The notes under the pieces were generated by a model, which made no database searches, was not told the DNA's origin, and saw nothing but the letters and a program-made list of their open reading frames with translations. The position numbers and the translations under genes were made by a program. From Stenotrophomonas sp. ASS1 (GTDB lineage Bacteria; Pseudomonadota; Gammaproteobacteria; Xanthomonadales; Xanthomonadaceae), in NCBI RefSeq assembly GCF_004346925.1, contig NZ_CP031167.1, positions 1,260,001 to 1,324,000 on the forward strand: 64,000 bases of DNA, given 5' to 3'. Positions 8,161-15,723 of the stretch are shown here, piece by piece (position 1 is the first letter of the stretch; every line of letters begins with the position of its first letter).

Positions 8161-9559
8161 GGTCGATCACCTCGTCCGCACGCCGCCGGAACTCTTCGAA
8201 ACGGTCCATCTGTCCACTGACCTCCAGCAACTGTGCCAGCGCAATATCGTATTGGTAGGCGGCCTGTGCGCGCTCGACGCGGGCGCCGCCGAGGCCGAGC
8301 CGCGCGTCGATCACATCCAGCGAGGTGGCCTGGCCTTCGCGGAACGCCAGCTCCTGCAGGCGCAGGTTTTCCTGTGCCTGGGCGATGCTGCTGTCGAGCA
8401 GCACGTACTGCTGGCGTGCGGTTTCCAGCTCGTTCCAGGCCTTGCGCACGCCCAGTGCGACCTGGTTCTCGGCCTCGCGCAGGCCCGCTTCGGCCTGTTC
8501 CTGCTGTGCACGCGCGGCGCTGATCTGCGCCGGCCGCGAGTTCGGCGACAGGAAGGTGTACTTCAGGCCGATGCCGAACGCCCAGTCCGGATCGGTCAGC
8601 ATCTCGTCGCGGCGGCGGAAGTCGTACTGGCCGAAGGCGAAGATCTGCGGCTTCAGCTTGGCCTGCTGCACGCGCACGCCCTGTTCTGCCTGCGCCACCA
8701 TCGCCCGCAGGCGTGCGATCTGCGGCTGGCGCGCCTGCGCCGTGCGCTCGAAGCTGGCCACCGGTTCCAGCGGCACGCGCCGCACGAACAGCGGCGACAC
8801 CGGCTGCACCTCGCCACCACTGCGCAGCAGCGTGGCCAGCGCGGCCTTCAGCGTGGCCAAGTCGTTCACCGTTTTCTGGTATTCGCGCTCGGCCTTGTCG
8901 CGAGCCACGGTGGCCTGCAGGCGCTGGGCGCGGGTGGCGAAGCCCTCGCGTTCCAGCTTCTCTGCGTCGGACAGGTGGCGGTTCAGGCCATCGCGTACGT
9001 CGCGCCGCACATCCACTGCCTGCTCGGCCAGGCGCTGGCCGAAATAGGCCTGGGCCAGCTGCACGGCCAGCGATTGGCGCTGAGCCTCGCGCTCGGCGCT
9101 GGCCTGCTCGTGGGCAGCGCTGGCGGCACGTTGCGCGGCCGGAATCACGCCGCCGGTGTACAACGGCAGCACCGCCGTCACCACCGGGCGGGTACGCCAG
9201 TCGCGTTCGGTGAACGACAGCGGCGAGTCGATGCCATAGGCCTCGGCCACCGGTGCCAGCGAACCCAGTGGCAGGGTGAGGGTCTTCTGGAACTGCAGGC
9301 GGCGCACTTCGCCGGTGATCTCCGGCAGGCGCAGCAGGCGGGTGGCGTCCTGCAGGTCCTGCTTGTTGCGTACCGCTGCATCGGCGGCGGCCAGTGCATC
9401 GGAGACCTGCTCCAGGCGCTGCCGTGCCTGCTCCCAGTCCAATGCGGGTGCATCGGTGAGGGTCTGCGCCTGCGCAGCCAGTGGCAGGCAGGTCGTCAGC
9501 GCCAGCGCCAGCGCGGCCTTCGCGCAGTGCATCCTTGTACGTCGGCCGATCACGCCCAT
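8153..9559 (-). CDS. TolC-family outer membrane efflux protein
   Basis: Protein of 468 aa, close to the size of TolC/OprM proteins. A signal peptide (hydrophobic AKAALALALTTCLPLAAQAQ) is followed by two OEP repeats, each with long alanine/glutamine-rich coiled coils; the segment LYTGGVIPAAQ and the later YTFLSPNSRPAQISAA are the two beta-barrel-adjacent repeats. First gene of the export operon. I keep the upstream ATG because the internal ATG at 9532 has its AGG directly touching it, too close for ribosome binding. No lipobox is seen. Confidence 0.9.
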   Translation of the reverse strand: MGVIGRRTRMHCAKAALALALTTCLPLAAQAQTLTDAPALDWEQARQRLEQVSDALAAADAAVRNKQDLQDATRLLRLPEITGEVRRLQFQKTLTLPLGSLAPVAEAYGIDSPLSFTERDWRTRPVVTAVLPLYTGGVIPAAQRAASAAHEQASAEREAQRQSLAVQLAQAYFGQRLAEQAVDVRRDVRDGLNRHLSDAEKLEREGFATRAQRLQATVARDKAEREYQKTVNDLATLKAALATLLRSGGEVQPVSPLFVRRVPLEPVASFERTAQARQPQIARLRAMVAQAEQGVRVQQAKLKPQIFAFGQYDFRRRDEMLTDPDWAFGIGLKYTFLSPNSRPAQISAARAQQEQAEAGLREAENQVALGVRKAWNELETARQQYVLLDSSIAQAQENLRLQELAFREGQATSLDVIDARLGLGGARVERAQAAYQYDIALAQLLEVSGQMDRFEEFRRRADEVIDHE

Positions 9560-9637
9560 GCCGTCCCAATGGTGAAGAAGTGCGCAAACGGTAGTGCGCG
9601 CGGCGTGAAGCCCGGGTCTGCGGTCATTGGATTGTCC

Positions 9638-10531
9638 TCAACGAAGGGTGCCGCTGGCTGCAGTGCGCAGCGCCTGGGTGATGTGCTGCAGCGTGCTTGA
9701 ACGCACGGCAGCATGCTGCCAGTACAGCGGCACGTCGAGCCAGCGGCGGGGTTCCAGTACCACCACGCGGCCGGCGCGCACGGCGGGCGCGACCAGGGTT
9801 TCCGGGGCCATGCCCCAGCCGAGTCCGCACGCGGCGGCTTCGACGAAACCGGTGGAGGAGGGCAGGTAGTGTAGCGGCGGCTGCAGTCGCGCGCGGGTCA
9901 GCCGCCGCACGAAGCGCCACTGCAGTTCATCCTTGCGGTTGAACACCAGCATCGGTGCGCGCGCCAGGGCCGTGGCCTGCATGCCGTCGCGGAAGTACTG
10001 GCGGGCGAAGCCGGGCGAGGCGATGGCGTGGTAACGCATGGCGCCGAGCGGATGCACGTTGCAGCCCTTCACCGGTTGGCTTTCGGCAGTGACCGCGCCG
10101 AGCACGCTGCCATCGCGCAGCAGCTGCAGGGTATGGTCCTGGTCATCCATGCGCAGGTCGAACAGGTAGCCATGGTGCTGGTGCAGTTCGGCGATGGCCG
10201 GTACGAACCAGGTATCGAGCGAGTCATCGTTGACCGCCAACGGGATCGGCGTGCGCGCGGCATCGCTGCCGCGTTCGGGCAGCAGTTCGGCCAATGCCTC
10301 GGCCTCCAGCGCCTGCATCGGCCGGACCCGGCGCAGCAGCGCTTCGCCTGCGGCGGTGGGCCGGCACGGTGCCTGACGTACCACCAGTACCTGGCCGAGC
10401 CTGTCCTCCAGCGCCTTGATCCGTTGCGACAGGGCCGACGGGCTGATCGACAGGCGGCGTGCCGCGGCGTCGAAGCTGCCTTCTTCCAGCACCGCAGCAA
10501 ACGCGGCCAGTTGCGGATGTACCAGATCCAT
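9638..10531 (-). CDS. argP: LysR-family regulator, ArgP-like
   Basis: Transcription factor of 297 aa. Winged HTH at residues 1-60 (LAAFAAVLEEGSFDAAARRL, then SPSALSQRIKALED), the ArgP/LysG subtype pattern, followed by a periplasmic-binding-protein-like effector domain. It is transcribed away from an adjacent LysE/ArgO-type exporter gene, the classic arrangement in which ArgP senses lysine/arginine and switches on the exporter. The 106-base gap between the two starts should hold both promoters and the operator. Symbol assigned from the pairing and N-terminal similarity. Confidence 0.82.
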   Translation of the reverse strand: MDLVHPQLAAFAAVLEEGSFDAAARRLSISPSALSQRIKALEDRLGQVLVVRQAPCRPTAAGEALLRRVRPMQALEAEALAELLPERGSDAARTPIPLAVNDDSLDTWFVPAIAELHQHHGYLFDLRMDDQDHTLQLLRDGSVLGAVTAESQPVKGCNVHPLGAMRYHAIASPGFARQYFRDGMQATALARAPMLVFNRKDELQWRFVRRLTRARLQPPLHYLPSSTGFVEAAACGLGWGMAPETLVAPAVRAGRVVVLEPRRWLDVPLYWQHAAVRSSTLQHITQALRTAASGTLR

Positions 10532-10637
10532 GCCGGTGCCTCTTCAGTTTTCCTGCACAGGATAAAGAAAAATCAGATTGTCTAAACAGGGTCAGCGGCC
10601 GCACCCTGCGCGTCCCCTCGCTGCCTGGCCTGTCCTG

Positions 10638-11258
10638 ATGTGGATCGCCGCTACCGCCGCCGGCCTGTTCGCAGGTGCCGGCCTGATCATCGCCATCGGC
10701 GCGCAGAACGCCTTCGTGCTGCGCCAGGGCCTGCAGCAGCGCCATGTGGGCAGGGTGGTGCTGGCCTGTGCCGGCGCGGACATCGTGCTGATCCTGGCCG
10801 GCGTCGGTGGCATGGGCGCGCTGGTGCTGCAGTGGCCGCTGCTGCTGCAGGTGCTGCGCTTCGGTGGTGCGGGTTTCCTGCTCTGGTATGGCCTGCAGGC
10901 GGGGCTGCGCGCATGGCGCGGTGGCAGTGCGCTGGCCGCCGCCGAGGCGCAGGGCGGCAGCGGACGGCAGGTACTGCTGACCTGCCTGGCCTTCACCCTG
11001 CTCAACCCGCACGTCTATCTGGATACCGTGGTGCTGCTGGGCAGCCTGTCCACGCGCTACCCGGGCGATCTGCGCTGGGCCTTCGCCGCCGGTGCCTGCG
11101 CCGCCAGCGTGGCCTGGTTCTGCACGCTGGGCTATGGCGCGCGCCTGTTGCAGCCGGTGTTCCGCAGGCCGGGCGCCTGGCGTGTGCTGGATGCAGGCGT
11201 GGCGATCTTCATGTTCTGCCTGGCGACGTTGTTGCTGCTGCGTCCTTTATCGCCATGA
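10638..11258 (+). CDS. argO: LysE/ArgO-family amino-acid exporter
   Basis: Inner membrane protein of 206 aa with about six helices. The N-terminal signature GLIIAIGAQNAFVLRQGL is diagnostic of the LysE/ArgO branch, and FTLLNPHVYLDTVVLLGS is the second conserved block. These carriers export basic amino acids (arginine, lysine or canavanine) using the membrane potential. Start taken at the ATG giving MWIAATAAGLFAGAG; the frame extends upstream through a TTG with no similarity. Divergent to the ArgP-like regulator, which probably controls it. Confidence 0.88.
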   Translation: MWIAATAAGLFAGAGLIIAIGAQNAFVLRQGLQQRHVGRVVLACAGADIVLILAGVGGMGALVLQWPLLLQVLRFGGAGFLLWYGLQAGLRAWRGGSALAAAEAQGGSGRQVLLTCLAFTLLNPHVYLDTVVLLGSLSTRYPGDLRWAFAAGACAASVAWFCTLGYGARLLQPVFRRPGAWRVLDAGVAIFMFCLATLLLLRPLSP

Positions 11259-11433
11259 GTGCGTGACGTACGCCGGTGTTGCGTATGTGTTCCACCGGTA
11301 CGGTTCACGTGGCCGGATACAGCGCGGATAATGCGCGCCTGGTCGCGACCCCGCCGCGCATGCCGTCGTTCGGCAGCCCCCCGGTCGCCTGTGTTCTCGT
11401 TGTACGACCGCCACGGCGCGGCATCGGTGTTGC

Positions 11434-12102
11434 ATGAAAGACAATCTACAGCTGCTCCTGTCCCACCTGGGGCGCACCTTCCTGTTCGGCCTGATGATGG
11501 CGCTTCCGCCTGCGTTGGCCTGGCTCGACATCCATTGGCTGGGCAATGCAGTCGGCGAGTGGTCGCTGGTCGAACTGACCCAGGAAGGCTTCCTGGTCGC
11601 CAGCGTGGCTGCCTTCGTCCGGCTTGCATTGCGACGTGCCGATGATCGGGCCTTTGCCGTTCTGGCGGCCGCGCTGTTCGCCTGCATGCTCCTGCGTGAA
11701 ATGGATGAGGCGCTGGACCTGATCGCACACGGCTTCTGGAAGTACCCGGTGGCCGTGCTGATCATCGGTTCACTGGCCTGGGCCAGCCGCGACTGGCGCC
11801 GGGCCATGCCGGCGCTGGTGCGTTTTCTCGTATCTCGGCCGGGTACCGTGATGACGATCGGCCTGGTTCTGCTGCTGTTCTATTCGCGTCTGATCGGCAT
11901 GACGTCGTTGTGGACCGGACTGCTGGGTGACCAGTACATCCGCGTGTTCAAGAACACCATCGAGGAGACCACCGAACTCCTTGGTTACACCTTCATTCTC
12001 GCAGCCAGCGTCGGCTATGTGGCACAGCGGGTACGCGAACCGCTGACGGCACGGAAGCGCGCCGTGCACGAGGGTGCCGGGATGCAGCAACGGCCACTCT
12101 AG
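11434..12102 (+). CDS. Polytopic membrane protein of unknown function
   Basis: Protein of 222 aa that I do not recognise. About six hydrophobic segments: FLFGLMMALPPALAWLDI, a segment near 50-65, AFAVLAAALFACMLL, YPVAVLIIGSLAWAS, TVMTIGLVLLLFYSRLIG and GYTFILAASVGYVAQ. A cluster of acidic residues lies between helices (REMDEALDL; NTIEETTELLG). Its stop overlaps that of the convergent aminopeptidase gene by four bases, so no terminator separates them. Transcribed in the same direction as the exporter 175 bases upstream but probably a separate unit. Confidence 0.7.
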   Translation: MKDNLQLLLSHLGRTFLFGLMMALPPALAWLDIHWLGNAVGEWSLVELTQEGFLVASVAAFVRLALRRADDRAFAVLAAALFACMLLREMDEALDLIAHGFWKYPVAVLIIGSLAWASRDWRRAMPALVRFLVSRPGTVMTIGLVLLLFYSRLIGMTSLWTGLLGDQYIRVFKNTIEETTELLGYTFILAASVGYVAQRVREPLTARKRAVHEGAGMQQRPL

Positions 12103-12887
12103 GCGGCATCCACCGCGCACAGCGGCGTCTCGCCGGGGCGCAGGGTCAGCACGCGCACGCCATTGCGAGTGACCGCCACCGTATGCTCGAACTGCGCCGA
12201 CAGCTTGCCGTCGCGGGTGTACACCGGCCATTCGTCCGGCTGCTGGCGGATGGCCGGCTTGCCCTGGTTGAGCATCGGTTCGATGGTGAACACCATGCCT
12301 TCTTCCAGCACCATGCCGGTGTTGGGATGGCCGTAGTGCAGGATCTGCGGTTCCTCGTGCATCTCCTGGCCGATGCCGTGGCCGCAGTATTCCTTCACCA
12401 CGCTGTAGCCGTGGCTGCGCGCGTGGCGGGCGATGGCGTGGCCGATGTCGCCCAGGCGCGCGCCAGGACGCACGGCGGCAATGCCTTTCCACATCGCCTG
12501 GTAGGTGGTCTGCACCAGCCTGCGCGCGGTGTAGTCGACCTCACCGACCCGGTAGGTGGTGCTGGAGTCGGCGATGTAGCCGTTCTTCTCCAGGGTGATG
12601 TCGAGGTTGACGATCTGGCCGTTGCGCAGCACGTCGGTGGTGCTGGGTACGCCGTGGCAGACAACGTTGTCGATCGAGGTGTTGAGCACGTACGGGAAGC
12701 CGTACTGGCCCTTGCTGGCCGGCCTCGCCTGCAGTTCATCGACGATCATGCGTTCGACGAAATCGTTGATCTCCATCGTGCTGCGGCCCTGCAACGGCAG
12801 CTGGTCGAGCGCGGCGAACACCTGCGCCAGCAGGCGACCCGATTCGGCCATCAGCGCGATCTCGTCGGGGCGCTTGATGATGCCCAT
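12099..12887 (-). CDS. map: Type I methionine aminopeptidase
   Basis: Cytosolic enzyme of 262 aa that removes the initiator methionine. All ligands of the dinuclear metal site are present: D96, D107, H170 (CGHGIG), E203 (FTIEP) and E234 (QFEHT), as is the substrate-contacting H79 (VCHGVP). It lies four bases behind a small ParD-like gene in the same operon, far from the rpsB-tsf setting of the housekeeping map, so it is probably a second, regulated copy. A palindrome of operator type precedes the operon (13126-13151). Confidence 0.93.
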   Translation of the reverse strand: MGIIKRPDEIALMAESGRLLAQVFAALDQLPLQGRSTMEINDFVERMIVDELQARPASKGQYGFPYVLNTSIDNVVCHGVPSTTDVLRNGQIVNLDITLEKNGYIADSSTTYRVGEVDYTARRLVQTTYQAMWKGIAAVRPGARLGDIGHAIARHARSHGYSVVKEYCGHGIGQEMHEEPQILHYGHPNTGMVLEEGMVFTIEPMLNQGKPAIRQQPDEWPVYTRDGKLSAQFEHTVAVTRNGVRVLTLRPGETPLCAVDAA

Positions 12888-12891
12888 TGGC

Positions 12892-13104
12892 TCAGACCTG
12901 GCCCGGCGGCAGCAACGGGGGCTGCACGCCGGCCGCGCGCAGCTCGCTGGCGACGATGTCCTGGAAGCTCAGCGTGGGGTTCAGCTCGCACAGCATGCCG
13001 ACCCGGATCCAGAAGTTGGCCTGGGCGTTGATCGAGCGGCTGGAGACGGTACAGGCACGGCGCAGCTGGTCGTGCAGGGTGTCATCGATGTTGACGATGC
13101 CCAT
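12892..13104 (-). CDS. ParD-like antitoxin-family protein
   Basis: Protein of 70 aa beginning MGIVNIDDTLHDQLRRACTV, a short beta strand plus helix in the ribbon-helix-helix style, then SSRSINAQANFWIRVGMLCE, the conserved core of ParD-like proteins. Start chosen at the ATG preceded by AGGA seven bases upstream; longer readings begin inside the palindrome. In ordinary modules ParD pairs with a ParE toxin; here the downstream partner, four bases away, is a methionine aminopeptidase. It may repress its own operon by binding the TATACGAA/TTCGTATA dyad just upstream; that is inference. Confidence 0.75.
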   Translation of the reverse strand: MGIVNIDDTLHDQLRRACTVSSRSINAQANFWIRVGMLCELNPTLSFQDIVASELRAAGVQPPLLPPGQV

Positions 13105-13125
13105 GGGCGGTCCTGAAGGAGGGGG

Positions 13126-13151
13126 TATACGAAGCGTATATGTTTCGTATA
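13126..13151. promoter_or_regulatory. Operator-like dyad upstream of the ParD-like/map operon
   Basis: TATACGAA (13126-13133) and TTCGTATA (13144-13151) form a perfect eight-base inverted repeat, with a third CGTATA half-site in the middle (13135-13140) that also makes a tighter TATACG-AAG-CGTATA palindrome. It sits 22 bases before the ParD-like start codon and is strikingly AT-rich for this genome. The placement suits repression of the operon by its ribbon-helix-helix product. Confidence 0.6.
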
Positions 13152-13172
13152 TCCGGCTCAAGGCCGCCCGGT

Positions 13173-13532
13173 TCAGCTCGCGTCGGTGGCGAAGCGCAGG
13201 CGGTTGCCGTCGGGGTCACGCAGCAGCATCTCGCGGCTGCCCCATTCGGTGTCATGCGGCGGCTGTTCGATGGGGACGCCTGCGGCGCTGAAGGCGCGGT
13301 GCAGGGCGTCGACGTCCTCGACGATGAAGTACACCGCGCCGCCGACCTCGCAGTCGCCGCTGTGTTCGGTGAGGAAGATCGTCTGGCCGTCGCGGGTGAG
13401 CTGGGCGAACAGCGGGAAGCCGGGTTCGAAGCGGTGTTCCCAGTCAACCACGAAGCCCAGTCCCTGCACGTAGAACGGCAGGGTGGTGTCGGCGTGGCGC
13501 ATGCGCAGCTGGGGGATGACGGTCTGGGGCAT
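13173..13532 (-). CDS. Glyoxalase/bleomycin-resistance (VOC) fold protein
   Basis: Protein of 119 aa, one VOC module made of two beta-alpha-beta-beta-beta units. The first unit has DTTLPFYVQGLGFVVDWEH and the second YFIVEDVDALHRAF followed by WGSREMLLRDPDGNRLRFA, the standard C-terminal signature carrying the metal-ligand glutamate region. Start taken at MPQTVIPQLRM; the open frame beyond it runs into an SMAG repeat array with no similarity. Substrate unknown; members include antibiotic-binding proteins and dioxygenase-like enzymes. Confidence 0.8.
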   Translation of the reverse strand: MPQTVIPQLRMRHADTTLPFYVQGLGFVVDWEHRFEPGFPLFAQLTRDGQTIFLTEHSGDCEVGGAVYFIVEDVDALHRAFSAAGVPIEQPPHDTEWGSREMLLRDPDGNRLRFATDAS

Positions 13533-13561
13533 GGCGAGGGCTCCTGGGGCAGGCGTCCAGT

Positions 13562-13735
13562 GTAGTGCCGGCCGCTGGCCGGCATCCCCGTGAGCCCGGG
13601 AACAATGAGGTTGCCGGCCAGCGGCCGGCACGACCGCCGCTGCCTGGGTCTGGTAGTTGCCAACCTTGGTTGGCATTGCCGGCCAGCGGCCGGCACTACC
13701 GACGAAGCCACGCTGGCCAGCAGCCGGCACTAACG
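13562..13735. repeat. Array of SMAG (REP-like) palindromes
   Basis: Four to five copies in about 170 bases: GTAGTGCCGGCC-type palindromes at 13562-13584, 13612-13634 (inverted, GTCG variant), GTAGTTGCCAACCTTGG-type at 13653-13675, an inverted copy ending in CTAC at 13677-13699, and a degenerate copy to about 13735. The GTAG end plus short imperfect stem matches the SMAG family of S. maltophilia. It fills the gap between two minus-strand genes. Confidence 0.85.
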
Positions 13736-13742
13736 GAAGCGG

Positions 13743-14633
13743 TCAGCAGGCCGTCGGCACTGCGGCCATCGCCGCCAGCAGCTCGCGGTTCACCTGCTGG
13801 TGCCGCGCCTGCCACACAGGTAGATCCTTGGCGCTGACGTCAGGCTGGCCATCCAGCGACGACAACCAGCGCTTGAAGCGACTCTGGTAGTTGGCCAGCG
13901 ACACTTCCCCGGTGATGTCACTGCCGACCAGGCCGCCGGCACGCAGCGCCTCGATCACCACCAGTGCGTCTTCCAGCTGGAATCGGCCCTGGTCCCAGTT
14001 GCTGCGCGCGACGTCCTCGGCAAACACGTCCTTGTCGATCGACAGGTAGGTCGGCTGCGGCGACTTGGCCTGTTCGGCAGCGAACGCTGCCACCAGCGCT
14101 TCGGGGTGCTCGAAGCGGCGGAACACGTGGCCCATGCCGAGGCGATGGCCCCAGCTGACATCCACGTCCATGCACCAGTACGTCAAGCGACTGCCCAGCA
14201 GCGGGCGCCAGTGGTTCTCCCAGGCATGGCCGAGGCCGATGTCGCTGGAGGTAATGCCGAGCACATGGATGTGCGAGATCTGCGGCAGCTTGCTGGCGGC
14301 ATTCACCCATGAGCCGCAATGCATGCCGAACGGAAAACGCATGTTGTCCGGATGGTTGTCCAGCACTACCAATTGGAACGGCCCCTGTGTGCGCATGCGG
14401 CGCAGCAGCGGCAGGCTGAGATGATGGAAGTCGCCACTGCCCAGCATCACGGTGCCGAGCTGCGCGGGCAGCGGCGCCATCACTTCGGCGGCGAAACGGT
14501 CCAGGGTGGCAGTGCTGCAGGCGAAGCGCAGCGGGTCGTGCCACTGCGGCAAGGCCAGGGTCTGCGCCTGGGGCAGCGGCAGCACGCCACCGTCCAGGTC
14601 GAGGATCAACGGAGAACGCAACGGCATGTTCAA
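13743..14633 (-). CDS. Arginase/ureohydrolase-fold enzyme
   Basis: Protein of 296 aa. The metal-binding pattern of the arginase superfamily can be traced: GSGDFHHLS (GGDHS block), VVLDNHPDN (DAHxD block) and LSIDKDVFA (SxDxD block), which together keep the histidine and aspartate ligands for two Mn ions. Spacing and surrounding sequence differ from arginase, agmatinase and formiminoglutamase, so it is a divergent branch whose substrate I cannot name. Start overlaps the stop of the FemAB/GNAT-like gene by four bases; it is the last gene of an eight-gene run. It probably hydrolyses a guanidino or amide bond in that pathway (inference). Confidence 0.7.
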   Translation of the reverse strand: MNMPLRSPLILDLDGGVLPLPQAQTLALPQWHDPLRFACSTATLDRFAAEVMAPLPAQLGTVMLGSGDFHHLSLPLLRRMRTQGPFQLVVLDNHPDNMRFPFGMHCGSWVNAASKLPQISHIHVLGITSSDIGLGHAWENHWRPLLGSRLTYWCMDVDVSWGHRLGMGHVFRRFEHPEALVAAFAAEQAKSPQPTYLSIDKDVFAEDVARSNWDQGRFQLEDALVVIEALRAGGLVGSDITGEVSLANYQSRFKRWLSSLDGQPDVSAKDLPVWQARHQQVNRELLAAMAAVPTAC

Positions 14634-15700
14634 CCGCCTCCATCAGGTTCGCCCTGCAGGTACGGGGCCAGCCGGCGCAGGGCGGCGCGCAGCAGCGGGG
14701 AACGGGCGTGGATCGCATGCCGGGTGGAGGTGAAGCTGGCACCCAGTTCGGCCTTGATCCGCGAATCGGTCCAGCCGGCCACGTAGTGGCTCAGGCTGTG
14801 CTGCAGCGCGTATTCGAGGTTGTGCATCCAGCTCACCGCGTACAGGTTGTGCTCGCGGGACTGCGGATAGGCCAGGCCGATGTACTTGTCCACCAGCTTG
14901 CCCGCATGCACGTAACACAGGTTCCAGCCGATCAGCTGGCCCTGGTGGCGGTACAGGAACATCCGTCCCTGGCCCTGGCTGTCGGCCAGAAGATGCTGGA
15001 AGTAGGGCAGGTCGAGCTGGTCGAAATGCACCGCGCTCTGCGCGTACACGCCCAGGTACAAGGCATACAGTTCGGCCTGGAGCTGCGGGTCGGCCAGGGC
15101 CGGATCGCCGGTGGCGATGCAGTCGATCTGCAGGTCGTCGCGCGAGCGCAGCTTGCGCCGGATGTTCTTGCGGCGCGAAGACGACAGGCGGCCGAGATAG
15201 CCATCGATCGAATCGAAATCGATCGCCACCCAGGCCAGCGGCATGCCTTCCAGTTCGACGAAGCCGCGTGCCAGCAATGCCTGCAGGAAGGCACCGCTGT
15301 GTGCGTTGGCCGCGTCGTCCAGCAGCGGCGAATCGATCGCCAGGTCCTTGACCACCAGCAGGCGGGTATCGCCGATCGCGTGACGCGTCACGTCCTCGGC
15401 CAATGCTTCTGGTGCGACGTGCGCGGGCAGCGGGGTGTACTCGGTGCTGGTGGCACCGACGAAGCGGGTTTTCCAGGTGATCCATGGCCGCCACAGGCGC
15501 GACAGCGGCAGGCCAAGCAGCTTGCCGCGCAGGTCGTCGTCCATCGTGGTGGTCAGGTCCAGCGGCGCACGGAAGGTCGGCAGGCCGCTCGGAAGGCGGC
15601 CCGCCTCGAATCCGAGCGGCGGGTGGGCCAGGAAGCCCTCCAGCAGCGCGGCCGGTTCCAGCGCGGTGCTGGATGCGCGTGACGTCATTTCCATCGGCAC
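14630..15700 (-). CDS. FemAB/GNAT-like acyltransferase
   Basis: Protein of 356 aa with the acetyltransferase-like fold of peptidoglycan-bridge and related transferases: DSIDGYLGRLSSSRRKNIRR (the basic acceptor-side block) and GQLIGWNLCYVHAGKLVDKY (the core beta strands). Families of this type pass an acyl or aminoacyl group onto an amine. It lies 23 bases after the class III aminotransferase and is coupled to the arginase-fold gene. The product may modify an amine made by the upstream aminotransferases; this is inferred from order only. Confidence 0.65.
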   Translation of the reverse strand: MPMEMTSRASSTALEPAALLEGFLAHPPLGFEAGRLPSGLPTFRAPLDLTTTMDDDLRGKLLGLPLSRLWRPWITWKTRFVGATSTEYTPLPAHVAPEALAEDVTRHAIGDTRLLVVKDLAIDSPLLDDAANAHSGAFLQALLARGFVELEGMPLAWVAIDFDSIDGYLGRLSSSRRKNIRRKLRSRDDLQIDCIATGDPALADPQLQAELYALYLGVYAQSAVHFDQLDLPYFQHLLADSQGQGRMFLYRHQGQLIGWNLCYVHAGKLVDKYIGLAYPQSREHNLYAVSWMHNLEYALQHSLSHYVAGWTDSRIKAELGASFTSTRHAIHARSPLLRAALRRLAPYLQGEPDGGG

Positions 15701-15723
15701 GGGAACCGGCAGCGCATCGGACC

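Noticed and set aside
7745-9700. 651-codon plus-strand open frame across the HlyD and TolC genes
   Set aside because: Composition is the antisense shadow of two well-defined export proteins; no recognisable family.
13562-13735. Possible CRISPR array
   Set aside because: Units are palindromic, in both orientations, with irregular spacing and no constant repeat-spacer pattern: SMAG elements.
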